This document shows, in pieces, positions 8,230 through 16,819 of a DNA stretch of 64,000 nucleotides (its first letter is position 1; every line of letters begins with the position of its first letter). The stretch comes from Bacillus_CJ salitolerans (lineage in GTDB: Bacteria > Bacillota > Bacilli > Bacillales > SA4). Below the pieces are notes generated by a model. The model had not been told where the DNA came from. It made no database searches and saw nothing but the letters and a program-made list of their open reading frames with translations. The stretch lies in contig NZ_JBHUEM010000001.1 in the NCBI RefSeq assembly GCF_042680805.1, positions 240,112-304,111 on the forward strand. Reading direction: 5' to 3'. Made by a program: the position numbers and the translations under genes.

Positions 8230-9102
8230 ATGTTTAACAAAGTGTATGAAGCCCTAAATTGGGCTTCTTCTTTTTTAGAAGAATCAGGAAGAGAAGCGAA
8301 AGCGGGTGAGCTTCTACTTCTTCACGTATTAGGTTGGGATCGAACCCAGCTTTTCATGAACATGAGGGAAGATCTATCGGACAAACAAGTGGATGAGTTT
8401 GTACAGGTTGTTAAGCGCCATGAAACAGGAATACCTGTTCAGCACATAACCGGATATGAAGAATTCTATGGTCGGCGCTTTATAGTGAATCAAGAGGTAC
8501 TCATTCCCCGTCCAGAAACAGAAGAGTTAGTGGAAGGGGTTTTGAAAAGAGTGAATAAGCTTTTTACAAACCAAGACATAATCAAAGCTGTTGACGTTGG
8601 AACCGGAAGTGGCGCTATAGCGATAACTCTAACACTAGAAGATCACAAAATAGAAATGACCGCCATTGATATTGCAAAAGAGTCATTGAAGATTGCAAAT
8701 GAAAATGCAGTTGCTTTACATGCAAGTATACAACTTATTGAAGGTGACATGCTTCTTCCGCTTATTCAAAAAGGAGAAAAAGTAGATGTTGTAGTATCCA
8801 ATCCACCCTATATTCCTGAATCTGAACAGCTATCTGATATCGTTCATGACCATGAACCACACCGTGCATTATTTGGCGGAAAAGATGGACTTGATTTTTA
8901 TAGAAGGTTTATGGATCAACTACCTCTAGTTCTGAAAGAAAAGGCACTCCTTGCATTTGAAGTGGGAATGGGTCAAGGTGAGTCTGTTGCACAATTAATA
9001 CGCTCAACCTTTCAAGGTGCAAAAGTAGAAGTTGAACTTGATATCAACGGAAAAGACCGCATGGTGTTTGCGGAGCTTCTAGGAACTAGCCAGAAGATTT
9101 AA
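8230..9102 (+). CDS. prmC: Release factor glutamine N5-methyltransferase
   Basis: PrmC methylates the glutamine in the GGQ motif of release factors using S-adenosylmethionine. The 290-residue protein has an N-terminal helical domain, the SAM motif VDVGTGSGAI (121-130) and the substrate-binding NPPY at 191-194. The open frame begins at 8179 inside prfA, but the start at 8230 directly after the prfA stop matches the family's N-terminus; a GGAG lies 13 nt upstream, a long spacing that suggests translational coupling. Confidence 0.95.
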   Translation: MFNKVYEALNWASSFLEESGREAKAGELLLLHVLGWDRTQLFMNMREDLSDKQVDEFVQVVKRHETGIPVQHITGYEEFYGRRFIVNQEVLIPRPETEELVEGVLKRVNKLFTNQDIIKAVDVGTGSGAIAITLTLEDHKIEMTAIDIAKESLKIANENAVALHASIQLIEGDMLLPLIQKGEKVDVVVSNPPYIPESEQLSDIVHDHEPHRALFGGKDGLDFYRRFMDQLPLVLKEKALLAFEVGMGQGESVAQLIRSTFQGAKVEVELDINGKDRMVFAELLGTSQKI

Positions 9103-9228
9103 AAAAACGTCGAATGATCAAACAAAACTAAAGAAAAAAATATAGTTTCATAGATTTTTTTAAATTTACTAGTTTAAGATAGATTTTTCTTGTCCACACT
9201 GTTTTACTGAAGGGACGGTGTTGGAGAA

Positions 9229-9849
9229 ATGAAAAAAACAACAAATCTAGTACTTATATATATGGTGATTTTATTTATTGGAGCAACAATTACAACTTCG
9301 TGGCATCCAGCTGCACAGCAATCAAATGAACCGGTTGTGATCCCTGACGAGGCAATTAGGCTAAGAATCTTAGCTAATAGTAATAGTATTGATGATCAAG
9401 AGTTAAAAAGAAAAATACGAGATGCTGTGAATGAGGAAATTACAAATTGGGTGGAGAATTTAACGTCCATAGAGGCTGCTCGAACTCTCATTCAAAATAG
9501 ACTATCTGACATTGAAATGATTGTTGAAAGAGTATTACAAGAAGAGAATGTAGAACAGAGCTATTCCGTAGATTATGGAAAAAGCGTAAAGTTTCCAACC
9601 AAAATGTATGGCTCTTATATTTATCCAGCAGGTGAATATGAGGCGATACTAATCTCCTTGGGAGAGGCAAAGGGAAATAACTGGTGGTGTGTATTGTTTC
9701 CTCCGTTATGTTTTCTCGACTTTAATAACGGTGATGCAGTAGAACCTGAAAAAGAGAATAAGGAAAGCCAAACAGTTATAGTGGAGGAAGAAGAAACGGT
9801 AAAAGTGAAATTCTTTCTAGTAGAATGGTTTTCAAAACTATTGAAATAA
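9229..9849 (+). CDS. spoIIR: Stage II sporulation protein R
   Basis: SpoIIR is made in the forespore and secreted into the intermembrane space, where it triggers SpoIIGA to process pro-SigE in the mother cell. The 206-residue protein has an N-terminal signal or membrane segment (about 7-24) and the family core beginning PDEAIRLRILANSNS. The gene's position after prmC is the Bacillus one. In B. subtilis it is under SigF; I did not find a convincing SigF promoter by eye. The C-terminus after about residue 165 is acidic and variable. A perfect terminator follows. Confidence 0.93.
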   Translation: MKKTTNLVLIYMVILFIGATITTSWHPAAQQSNEPVVIPDEAIRLRILANSNSIDDQELKRKIRDAVNEEITNWVENLTSIEAARTLIQNRLSDIEMIVERVLQEENVEQSYSVDYGKSVKFPTKMYGSYIYPAGEYEAILISLGEAKGNNWWCVLFPPLCFLDFNNGDAVEPEKENKESQTVIVEEEETVKVKFFLVEWFSKLLK

Positions 9850-9882
9850 AAGAAAACCGGGATAAATTCCCGGTTTTCTTTT
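9850..9882 (+). terminator. Terminator after spoIIR
   Basis: A perfect 13-bp stem (AAGAAAACCGGGA with TCCCGGTTTTCTT) over a 5-nt loop, followed by T residues. Confidence 0.9.
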
Positions 9883-10081
9883 GGCACATAGGAAAGAATA
9901 AGAGTTTTCTACATAAAGTAAAGTACTAAGTGCTTATTAGGGTTGTAAGAGGACAATCCATATGAAAAACTATACTACCGCCGGCGTCTAAAGACATGCC
10001 TAAAAAATCTAGTAAATAGGTCTATTTTCATTTTCCCCCTCATAGATTAGAGCAAAGAGAAGATTAGGGAGGGAAACAAAC

Positions 10082-10525
10082 ATGATGACCATTATTCGTA
10101 CGGCACAAACAGAAGATTTAGTCGAAATGAAAAATTTTTTAGGACAAGCTGAAGTAAGTACTAGCGGGATTGAACATCAATTAGATCATTTTATTTTAAT
10201 GGAAGATATAGAAGGTGGACTTTTGGGAACACTAGGTATTCAAAGACTTGAACATGATGGATTGCTTCGTTCACTTGTTATTTCACCTAAAGTTGAAAAA
10301 ACAAAAATATTAGATATGTTCCAGCAAATATTAAGTTTGGCGAAAAAAAAGGAATTGAAATGTCTTTATCTTGCTACTAATAAAATAGTGTCTGTTGAAT
10401 TTTTTACACTACTTGGATTCAAGAGACTAGAGCTAAATGAGGTTCCCCCTCATATTTTTCAATCGGAACATGTAGAAGAGTCATTACAGATGGGAGAAAC
10501 GGTGATTATGCGATTTATCATTTAA
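10082..10525 (+). CDS. ywlB: GNAT-family N-acetyltransferase (YwlB position)
   Basis: A putative acyl-CoA-dependent acetyltransferase of 147 residues; the substrate is unknown. It has the GNAT outline: an N-terminal RTAQTEDLVEM strand-helix, a central strand ending LVISPKVEKTKI, and the late helix EFFTLLGFKRLELN. The acetyl-CoA loop is poorly conserved, so activity is uncertain. A gene of this class lies between spoIIR and ywlC in B. subtilis (ywlB), which supports the name by position. Start at 10082 follows GGGAGG with 9-nt spacing; ATG at 10085 is also possible. Confidence 0.75.
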   Translation: MMTIIRTAQTEDLVEMKNFLGQAEVSTSGIEHQLDHFILMEDIEGGLLGTLGIQRLEHDGLLRSLVISPKVEKTKILDMFQQILSLAKKKELKCLYLATNKIVSVEFFTLLGFKRLELNEVPPHIFQSEHVEESLQMGETVIMRFII

Positions 10526-10537
10526 CATGCTCACAGG

Positions 10538-10580
10538 TTATCAACAAAAGCGTCAAAGTTATCCACAATATTGGGGATAA
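10538..10580. promoter_or_regulatory. DnaA boxes downstream of ywlB
   Basis: TTATCCACA, a perfect DnaA box, lies at 10559-10567. One-mismatch boxes flank it: TTATCAACA at 10538-10546 and TTATCCCCA on the reverse strand at 10572-10580. Further boxes occur at 11011-11050 and 11877-11885. Confidence 0.6.
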
Positions 10581-10589
10581 CTTTTTTTT
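10555..10589 (+). terminator. Terminator after ywlB
   Basis: AAAGTTATCC pairs with GGATAACTTT over a 10-nt loop and is followed by T residues. The stem carries the DnaA-box-like sequences, so DnaA binding here could also be chance. Confidence 0.75.
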
Positions 10590-10755
10590 ATAAGTTTCTG
10601 GTGTTTTGTTTACACAAAGTTTCTGCTAAATCCAGCTCCAGCACCTATACAAGATGAAATGACGACGATCTTGCCATTTCATCCTACTCGGGGGAAAAAG
10701 AAAAATCAAATAACCTGGCATGAATAAAAGGAAAACCACCCTTTTTTTCATGCCA

Positions 10756-10805
10756 GAACATTTACTCTTCCTGAGGCTAAACGTGCGCCTCCGAGTCTTT
10801 TGTTC
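10756..10805. repeat. GGCTAAACG element, copy 2
   Basis: A 50-bp element bounded by GAACA and TGTTC with the core GGCTAAACGTGCGC. Same layout as 49917-49965 and the partial copy at 1-31. Confidence 0.65.
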
Positions 10806-10991
10806 ATCTTAAGATAATAACCAATAGTTTATGTCCAAAAGCGTATCTATTTTAAAGCATATCGATTTCTAACGAATAAAAGTGATCTACAATAACCTAT
10901 ATAGAATTATTATGTCTTTCCTTTCATTTTCTTCGTCTACACTTTATGATTTAATTAGGAAAGAGATAGGTGGAAATAAGGAAGTGACAGC

Positions 10992-12035
10992 ATGGAAACA
11001 AAAATATGGTTTGTGGACAAACAAATGAACTTATCCACAAGTTATGAACAGGTTCAACAGGCAGCAATACTTTTACAACAAAATGAAGTAGTCGCATTTC
11101 CGACAGAAACGGTATATGGGTTAGGTGGAAATGCTACTTCTAATATCGCTGTGGAAAGAATATATGAGGCGAAGGGCAGACCGAGTGATAATCCACTCAT
11201 TGTCCATATTGCAGACAAATCGCAGCTTCATTTATTAGTAGAAGATATTCCAGCATACGCAGAAAAATTAATGGATGCCTTCTGGCCAGGTCCATTAACG
11301 CTTGTTCTACCAGTCATACAAGGGACGGTTTCGACTAAAGTGACGGCTGGGTTATCCACTATTGCTGTACGTATCCCTGAACATCCAGTTGCCCTTGCCA
11401 TCATAAAGGAAACTAGTTTACCGATTGCAGCGCCAAGTGCGAACCTTTCTGGAAAACCAAGTCCTACAAAGGCAGATCATGTATGGAAGGACTTAAACGG
11501 AAAAATCGCAGGTATAGTTGATGGTGGTGAGACCGGTGTAGGATTAGAATCAACCGTGGTGGATTGTTCGGAAGGAATACCTGTCATATTAAGACCGGGA
11601 GGAATCACAAAAGAGCAGCTAGAAGAGGTAGTAGGGATAGTCAAAATAGATCCTGCTCTAACAAAGCGGGAAGAGGTACCTAAATCTCCTGGGATGAAAT
11701 ATACACATTATGCACCTAAAGCTCCGCTTTGGCTCGTTGATGGGTCAAATGAATATCTGCAAAGCCTCGTAAATAAGCAACAGCAAAAAGGTAAGAGAGT
11801 CGGAGTCTTAACAACAGATGAATCATTCGAACAGTATAAAGCAAATGTTGTTTTATCATGTGGAACACGATCTGACTTATCCACAATTGCGAATAAATTG
11901 TATTCAATTTTGCGAGAATTTGATGACAGTGATGTGGATATTATTTTTAGTGAGATATTTCCGCTTGAAGGGGTTGGAGAAGCTGTTATGAATCGTTTAG
12001 AGAAGGCAGCAGGTTATCAGAGAGTTAAAGAGTAA
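10992..12035 (+). CDS. ywlC: Threonylcarbamoyl-AMP synthase (YwlC/Sua5)
   Basis: The enzyme makes threonylcarbamoyl-AMP from threonine, bicarbonate and ATP for t6A formation at tRNA position 37. The 347-residue protein has the TsaC core (PTETVYGLGG, YEAKGRPSDNPLIVH, PIAAPSANLSGKPSPT), then the linker SPGMKYTHYAP and a C-terminal Sua5 domain, so it is the long Sua5 form. The start at 10992 follows AAGGA. DnaA boxes overlap the first codons (11011-11019 reverse, 11031-11039, 11042-11050) and one lies near the end (11877-11885). Confidence 0.95.
   Translation: METKIWFVDKQMNLSTSYEQVQQAAILLQQNEVVAFPTETVYGLGGNATSNIAVERIYEAKGRPSDNPLIVHIADKSQLHLLVEDIPAYAEKLMDAFWPGPLTLVLPVIQGTVSTKVTAGLSTIAVRIPEHPVALAIIKETSLPIAAPSANLSGKPSPTKADHVWKDLNGKIAGIVDGGETGVGLESTVVDCSEGIPVILRPGGITKEQLEEVVGIVKIDPALTKREEVPKSPGMKYTHYAPKAPLWLVDGSNEYLQSLVNKQQQKGKRVGVLTTDESFEQYKANVVLSCGTRSDLSTIANKLYSILREFDDSDVDIIFSEIFPLEGVGEAVMNRLEKAAGYQRVKE
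11011..11050. promoter_or_regulatory. DnaA boxes at the 5' end of ywlC
   Basis: A perfect TTATCCACA at 11031-11039 is flanked by one-mismatch boxes: TTGTCCACA on the reverse strand (11011-11019) and TTATGAACA (11042-11050). All lie within the first 20 codons of ywlC. Confidence 0.6.
11877..11885 (+). promoter_or_regulatory. DnaA box inside ywlC
   Basis: A third perfect TTATCCACA lies in the 3' part of ywlC; TTATCCACT, one mismatch away, is at 11352-11360. Confidence 0.45.
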
Positions 12036-12097
12036 ATTTTCTTCTATTTTTCCTTGGACTTGCATATCTTGAATTAGCAAGTCCGAGGAGGGTAGAA

Positions 12098-12658
12098 ATG
12101 GATATTACAGCGGTGTTTGGAGAAATTGTAACATTATTTATTATGGCATTTGCATTAGGGATGGATGCCTTTTCTGTAGGGCTTGGTATGGGTTTAATCA
12201 AGCTGCGATTAAGGCAAATTTTTTACATAGGGATTACCATTGGAATTTTCCATGTTTGGATGCCTCTATCTGGAATCGTAATTGGACGATTTCTATCCGA
12301 TCAATTCGGTACGATTGCTTCTATCATTGGTGGGGTTCTGCTCTTACTGCTAGGTATACAAATGTTTGTATCCTCTTTTAGAAAAGAAGAAGAGCCAATG
12401 ATTACACCAGTAGGTTTTGGATTATTTATTTTTGCACTAAGTGTAAGTCTAGATAGCTTTTCGGTAGGATTAAGCCTTGGCATTTATCGGGTTCATACTG
12501 TGTTTGCAATCTTAATGTTTGGATTCGTTAGTATGATTTTAACTTGGATAGGACTCTTATTAGGAAGGCGTGTAAAAGATTGGATTGGTGCATATAGTGA
12601 AGCTCTCGGTGGTAGTATTCTATTCGCGTTTGGAATTAAGCTATTATTACCGATTTAG
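12098..12658 (+). CDS. mntP: Manganese efflux pump MntP
   Basis: MntP exports Mn(II) across the cytoplasmic membrane. The 186-residue protein is predicted to span the membrane six times and has two related repeats with the conserved acidic motifs LGMDAFSVGLGMG and VSLDSFSVGLSLG. It corresponds to ywlD by position. GAGGAGGG precedes the start. The 62-bp gap to ywlC is too short for a yybP-ykoY riboswitch, so manganese control, if any, acts from upstream of ywlC or by another route. Confidence 0.92.
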   Translation: MDITAVFGEIVTLFIMAFALGMDAFSVGLGMGLIKLRLRQIFYIGITIGIFHVWMPLSGIVIGRFLSDQFGTIASIIGGVLLLLLGIQMFVSSFRKEEEPMITPVGFGLFIFALSVSLDSFSVGLSLGIYRVHTVFAILMFGFVSMILTWIGLLLGRRVKDWIGAYSEALGGSILFAFGIKLLLPI

Positions 12659-12680
12659 TTTAAATAGATCAACCTAGAGG

Positions 12681-12710
12681 AGAAACTAGAATTGTCTAGT
12701 TTCTTTTTAA
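12681..12710 (+). terminator. Terminator after mntP
   Basis: AGAAACTAGA pairs perfectly with TCTAGTTTCT over a 4-nt loop, followed by T-rich sequence. Confidence 0.8.
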
Positions 12711-12889
12711 TTATTTTTTGATTGTATAGGTATGTTCCAGAAAACCGTCATGCGAGTATCCGGCATTGAAAAAAAAAATCTTCGTAAAATGCCCTATTTA
12801 TGTATATTTAACTGTTTTATAATAAGAGAGTGTATAAATTCAAAGCAAACGCTTCATGATGAAAATACGACTAGAAAGGAGCGCTATGC

Positions 12890-13330
12890 ATGACCAAGAT
12901 TTTATATGTTTGTACAGGTAATACTTGTAGAAGTCCAATGGCAGAAGCGCTTACGAGGCACAAAGATCCGCATGTTGAGGTTCAATCGGCCGGTGTTTTT
13001 GCGTCTGCTGGTAGCCCTGCTTCTACCAATACGGAGTTGGTTTTAAAAGAAAAAAACATAGAAATAAACCATTCTTCGAAACAATTATCGAAAGAGCTAA
13101 TCGACTGGGCTGATTATATTTTTACCATGACAACATCTCATAAGCAGTTGGTAGGAGAGCGGTTTCCGGAAGCTCTGGACAAAACCTTTACACTAAAAGA
13201 ATACAGTGAATTACCTCTACACGACGTTGCAGATCCTTTTGGTGGTCCTTTAGAATGGTATAAGCAAACTTTCGAGGAACTGGATGAAGCACTAGATATT
13301 GCATTAAAAAAAATAGATAGACAAAGGTAA
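12890..13330 (+). CDS. ywlE: Protein arginine phosphatase (YwlE)
   Basis: YwlE removes phosphate from arginine residues phosphorylated by McsB and so counters protein tagging for ClpCP. The 146-residue protein has the low-molecular-weight phosphatase loop CTGNTCRSP beginning at Cys8; the threonine at the fifth position of the loop (Thr12) is the residue linked to phosphoarginine specificity. The general acid lies in DPFGG. The start at 12890 follows AAAGGAG; a nearby ATG at 12885 is out of frame. McsB itself is not in the window. Confidence 0.93.
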   Translation: MTKILYVCTGNTCRSPMAEALTRHKDPHVEVQSAGVFASAGSPASTNTELVLKEKNIEINHSSKQLSKELIDWADYIFTMTTSHKQLVGERFPEALDKTFTLKEYSELPLHDVADPFGGPLEWYKQTFEELDEALDIALKKIDRQR

Positions 13331-13357
13331 GCTAAGATCCTTTAGGAGGAATCAAGG

Positions 13358-14656
13358 ATGGCACATAAAAAACCAAAATATAAATTTGGACTTCAAAAAA
13401 AGCTAGTTGTATTTACGGCGATATTGGCGCTTGTAACGTATTCAACTAGTGCTTTTTTCATTCAATTTGTGTATGGTTTTGTCGATAATCATGTTGCTGT
13501 GACAGAAGAGGTATTTACTTTTATAACATTTGGTATGGGGATCTTTTGGTCTGCTGTACTTGCCTACTTTGCAGCAAGCTTTATTACAAAGCCGTTAAAA
13601 GCATTAGAACATTCTGCAAGAAAGGCAGCAGAAGGTCAAATTAATGAAGACGTACCTCTTTCGAATTCTGATGATGAAATTCGGTCACTGGCAGTAGCCT
13701 TTAACCAAATGTTAGGGAATTTACGTGAAATGGTTAAAAGCATTGATACAAACTTTAAACGTACAAATGGGAAAGTAATCGAAATTTCTGCAGCTTCAGC
13801 ATCGGCTTCTGAACAATCTGAAGCGATTGCAAGAACGATTGACGAAATATCAAAGGGAGCAGAAACGTCAGCCGTTGCGATTCAAGATACAGCCCAATCG
13901 ATTGAAGAGGTAAGTAGAATCGCAGAAAGGATACAGGTTAGAGCCAATACATCTAAACAGCTATCAAATGAAATGGTTCACACGTTAGATGAAAGCAAAA
14001 AAGTGATAAATTCCTTAATTTCTGGTATTCAAAAACTAGCTGATAGTAACCAAGTGTCCTTAACAGCTGTCAATCGCTTAGAGGAAAATGCGAAAAAGGT
14101 AGAAAATATTATATCCCTAGTTGGAGATATTGCGGGACAAACAAATTTATTAGCGTTAAATGCATCAATCGAAGCGGCTCGTGCTGGTGAACATGGAAAA
14201 GGCTTTGCAGTTGTTGCCGAGGAGGTTCGTTCTTTAGCGGATGAAAGCTCGAAGGCAGTACAAGGCATTACAGGACTCATTCACAATATCCAAGCTGAGG
14301 TTAAGAATGTGGTCGTGCAAATTAAGGAACAAGTAAAAGTGGCAAATCTTGAAGCGGAAAAAGGAACAATGACGAATAAAGCGATTGCTGAAATGGCAAA
14401 CTCAGTACATCAAGTAGCTGATGCGGTTGACCAAATAACAGAACTTGTGAGACAGCAAATGGAAAATGTAAAAGTAACGTCTACTCAGTCACAAGATGTT
14501 GCAGCCATTGCAGAGGAAACATCGGCAAGTGCATTAGAGGTAGCTAGCTCGACGCAAGATCAAACAGCAATAATTGAACAAGTTGAACGGATTGCAAAGG
14601 ATTTAGCTGTTCAAGCAAACGAATTGAAAAAAACAATTGAACGTTTTACGATTTAA
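13358..14656 (+). CDS. Methyl-accepting chemotaxis-type signalling protein with minimal outer loop
   Basis: A membrane chemoreceptor-like protein of 432 residues. Two transmembrane segments (about 15-40 and 52-76) are joined by a very short outer loop, so there is no extracellular ligand domain. A HAMP domain follows (about 77-128) and then a long coiled-coil signalling domain with the conserved tip GDIAGQTNLLALNASIEAAR (257-276). It may sense membrane or cytoplasmic conditions. AGGAGG precedes the start, 27 bp after ywlE. The gene is not in the B. subtilis ywl order, so it is an insertion relative to that genome. Confidence 0.9.
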   Translation: MAHKKPKYKFGLQKKLVVFTAILALVTYSTSAFFIQFVYGFVDNHVAVTEEVFTFITFGMGIFWSAVLAYFAASFITKPLKALEHSARKAAEGQINEDVPLSNSDDEIRSLAVAFNQMLGNLREMVKSIDTNFKRTNGKVIEISAASASASEQSEAIARTIDEISKGAETSAVAIQDTAQSIEEVSRIAERIQVRANTSKQLSNEMVHTLDESKKVINSLISGIQKLADSNQVSLTAVNRLEENAKKVENIISLVGDIAGQTNLLALNASIEAARAGEHGKGFAVVAEEVRSLADESSKAVQGITGLIHNIQAEVKNVVVQIKEQVKVANLEAEKGTMTNKAIAEMANSVHQVADAVDQITELVRQQMENVKVTSTQSQDVAAIAEETSASALEVASSTQDQTAIIEQVERIAKDLAVQANELKKTIERFTI

Positions 14657-14688
14657 CTACTAGCTTACAGGACGGGAGGTGTGATGGA

Positions 14689-15147
14689 ATGAAAGTAGCA
14701 ATTGCTTCTGATCATGGTGGTGTAAAAATCCGCGAGGAAATTAAACAATTAATGGACGAATTAAACATCTCTTATGTTGATCTTGGATGTGAATGTAATG
14801 AATCGGTTGACTATCCAGATTATGCATTTCCAGTAGCAGAAAAGGTAGCGAGCGGAGAAGTAGATAAAGGGATATTAATTTGTGGAACGGGTATTGGAAT
14901 GAGTATTGCCGCGAATAAGGTAAAGGGAATTCGTTGTGCATTAGTTCATGATACATTTAGTGCAAAGGCAACACGTGAGCATAATGACAGTAATATTCTA
15001 GCAATGGGAGAACGAGTAATTGGACCTGGTCTGGCTCGTGATATTGCGAAGATTTGGTTGACAACCGATTATGAGGGAGGTCGCCACAAGCGCCGAGTTG
15101 ATAAAATATCATCTTATGAAGCTGTCACAACGGACCAATCTGAATAG
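14689..15147 (+). CDS. rpiB: Ribose-5-phosphate isomerase B (YwlF)
   Basis: RpiB interconverts ribose 5-phosphate and ribulose 5-phosphate in the pentose phosphate pathway. The 152-residue product has the ASDHGG phosphate loop near the N-terminus, the catalytic cysteine in ILICGTGIGMSI, and the REHNDSN segment. GGGAGGTG precedes the start. It lies 32 bp after the chemoreceptor gene and 17 bp before ywlG. Its product could use the ribose 5-phosphate expected from the neighbouring C-P lyase pathway, but this is only proximity. Confidence 0.95.
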   Translation: MKVAIASDHGGVKIREEIKQLMDELNISYVDLGCECNESVDYPDYAFPVAEKVASGEVDKGILICGTGIGMSIAANKVKGIRCALVHDTFSAKATREHNDSNILAMGERVIGPGLARDIAKIWLTTDYEGGRHKRRVDKISSYEAVTTDQSE

Positions 15148-15164
15148 CAGAAAGGGTGTTGTTC

Positions 15165-15734
15165 ATGCCACAAGTCGAAATATGGAGAGGTCAACTGCAA
15201 CACATATTACATGATTTTGATGAACAAACCTCTCTTGAGCAAGGTAAAATTATCGTTATTGGTTGTAGCACAAGTGAAGTCATGGGGGAGCGAATTGGCA
15301 CTGCCGGTACTGAAGAGGTAGCAGAGCTTATTTTTCAGGAGCTTTCCACGCTGGCACATAAATTAGGAGTTCATTTAGCCTTTCAGTGCTGTGAACATTT
15401 AAATAGAGCTCTAGTGGTTGAAAGAGAGACTGCAAATGCCTATTCTTTAGAGGAAGTCACTGTGGTTCCGGTCCGTACTGCAGGAGGTGCGATGGCAACC
15501 TACGCCTATCAACACTTTAACGACCCTGTTGTTGTCGAATTCATTAAAGCAGATGCTGGTATTGATATTGGTGATACATTTATTGGTATGCACTTAAAGC
15601 ATGTAGCCGTACCTCTTCGTACACAGGGAAAATCACTTGGTCACGCTCATGTTACGATGGCCAAAACAAGACCGAAGCTTATTGGTGGTGTACGGGCTGT
15701 CTATACCAATGACAAAAGTAATTTATCTTGTTAA
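15165..15734 (+). CDS. ywlG: UPF0340 (DUF436) protein YwlG
   Basis: A conserved protein of unknown function with 189 residues, found after rpiB in Bacillus. The start is set at ATG 15165, 8 nt after AAAGGG, giving MPQVEIWRG; an in-frame GTG at 15156 overlaps the Shine-Dalgarno. Features include a glycine-rich GCSTSEVMGERIGTAG segment, HLAFQCCEHLNRALVVER with two adjacent cysteines, and a C-terminal RPKLIGGVRA. No membrane segment is visible. A terminator follows and the phn island starts next. Confidence 0.9.
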   Translation: MPQVEIWRGQLQHILHDFDEQTSLEQGKIIVIGCSTSEVMGERIGTAGTEEVAELIFQELSTLAHKLGVHLAFQCCEHLNRALVVERETANAYSLEEVTVVPVRTAGGAMATYAYQHFNDPVVVEFIKADAGIDIGDTFIGMHLKHVAVPLRTQGKSLGHAHVTMAKTRPKLIGGVRAVYTNDKSNLSC

Positions 15735-15800
15735 CAAAGCACAGAGACAGATCCTTTGAAAAATTCACCTATGATTTTTTTAATCGTGATAATAAATGAT

Positions 15801-15838
15801 AAAAGGTAACTCACTTCACTAGTGGGTTACCTTTTTTT
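15801..15838 (+). terminator. Terminator after ywlG
   Basis: AAAGGTAAC pairs with GGTTACCTTT, followed by seven T residues. It isolates the housekeeping ywl genes from the phn island. Confidence 0.8.
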
Positions 15839-15919
15839 AGTTAGTTTGTAAATGAATTGTTAATATTCCTAGAAAAAACCTTCCATCTATTAACAAATTT
15901 AATATAACTTTAAGAGTTT

Positions 15920-15948
15920 TTTACAGTAGCTTAACCTCAGTAACTTGT
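15920..15948 (+). promoter_or_regulatory. Spaced motif shared with the phnG promoter region
   Basis: TTTACA (15920-15925), TAACC (15932-15936) and GTAACTTGT (15940-15948) occur with gaps of 6 and 3 bp. Exactly the same motifs and gaps occur upstream of phnG at 20542-20570. TTTACA resembles half of a PhoP box, but the repeat period is not the usual 11 bp throughout. Confidence 0.65.
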
Positions 15949-15959
15949 TGACAAGTTAC
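15940..15959 (+). promoter_or_regulatory. PhnF operator (palindrome)
   Basis: GTAACTTGTTGACAAGTTAC is a perfect inverted repeat with 9-bp arms around a 2-bp centre, 34 bp before phnF. It is the kind of site bound by GntR/HutC-type dimers such as PhnF. A half-match lies at 20562-20570. Confidence 0.8.
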
Positions 15960-15993
15960 GATCATATAGGAAGCAGATGAAGGGAGAGAGAGG

Positions 15994-16719
15994 ATGACAA
16001 AACTTCGGGAGGAACCTCTTCAGCATTTAGAGATCGCTGAATACTTAATTCATAATATTCGTTCTAGCGTTTATGAAGTGAATCAAAAGATTCCATCCGA
16101 AAATGAGCTTTGCCGCCAGTTCAATGTAAACAGGCACGTTGTAAGACAGGCAATTGCTAGATTGACCAATCTTGGATGGGTGACTCCGTTACAAGGAAAA
16201 GGCTGCTACGTGAACCATATTCCGAAACCAATTCTTTATGTACTGTCGTCTCATACACGCTTTTCTGAAAATATGGAAAGCCAAGGAGTCCAACATAAAA
16301 GTAAGTTGCTTAATTGGACGAAAGGACTACCAACATCGCTTGAAAAAGAGCAATTAACATTGGAGGAGAATGAAGAGGTTTATCGCCTTGAGATTCTTCG
16401 GTTTATTGATGAAAAACCAATTTCTATTACAACAACTGTATTCCCGGAATCAGAGGTTCCGAATTTAGACATGCATTTCAGTGATTTTCAATCTTTATAT
16501 GGCATTTTGTTAGAACATTATCAATTAAGGCCCATCCGTTCTAGTTCGACATTCCAAGCTAGTCTTCCGATGATGAAGGATGCAGAACTTCTTGAAATAC
16601 CAGAAAGCATTCCAGTTGTACAAATTGAAAGCATTATGAATCACCCAAGCGGTTATCCTATTGAGTTTAGTGTTGCTCGTGTTAGAGGTGATATGCACAA
16701 ATGCTTAGTAGAGTTTTAG
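15994..16719 (+). CDS. phnF: Phosphonate-utilization regulator PhnF (GntR/HutC family)
   Basis: A ligand-responsive DNA-binding regulator of 241 residues. Residues about 8-72 form the winged helix of GntR proteins (SENELCRQFNVNRHVVRQAI), and the rest is a UTRA ligand domain that ends in FSVARVRGDMHKCLVEF. Being first in a phn island, it is the probable local regulator. A perfect palindromic operator lies directly upstream, implying autoregulation. The start at 15994 follows AAGGGAG. Phosphate or phosphonate as the ligand is inferred from context. Confidence 0.88.
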   Translation: MTKLREEPLQHLEIAEYLIHNIRSSVYEVNQKIPSENELCRQFNVNRHVVRQAIARLTNLGWVTPLQGKGCYVNHIPKPILYVLSSHTRFSENMESQGVQHKSKLLNWTKGLPTSLEKEQLTLEENEEVYRLEILRFIDEKPISITTTVFPESEVPNLDMHFSDFQSLYGILLEHYQLRPIRSSSTFQASLPMMKDAELLEIPESIPVVQIESIMNHPSGYPIEFSVARVRGDMHKCLVEF

Positions 16720-16819
16720 AAAGTTAGAATTCAGTTATAAGAAATGTCATCAACATTGGGTTCCACCAATGATGATTATAAACATTTATTTTTTAAAAAC
16801 GAGAGGAGAACCATCACTA

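Larger units (their letters stand above)
10526..10991. other. Repeat-bearing gap before ywlC
   Basis: No gene is visible in this 466-bp gap. It holds a terminator (10555-10589) that overlaps DnaA-box-like 9-mers, the sequence AGCTCCAGCACCT (10634-10646) that is the exact inverse of 56225-56237, a 10-bp inverted repeat CTGGCATGAA/TTCATGCCAG (10716-10725 and 10748-10757), and a GGCTAAACG element at 10756-10805. Confidence 0.75.

Noticed and set aside
12036..12097. yybP-ykoY manganese riboswitch before mntP
   Set aside because: The 62-bp gap is too short and shows no such fold.
15948..15976. Promoter using TTGACA inside the phnF palindrome
   Set aside because: No minus-10 hexamer lies 16-18 bp downstream, so the TTGACA is explained by the palindrome alone.
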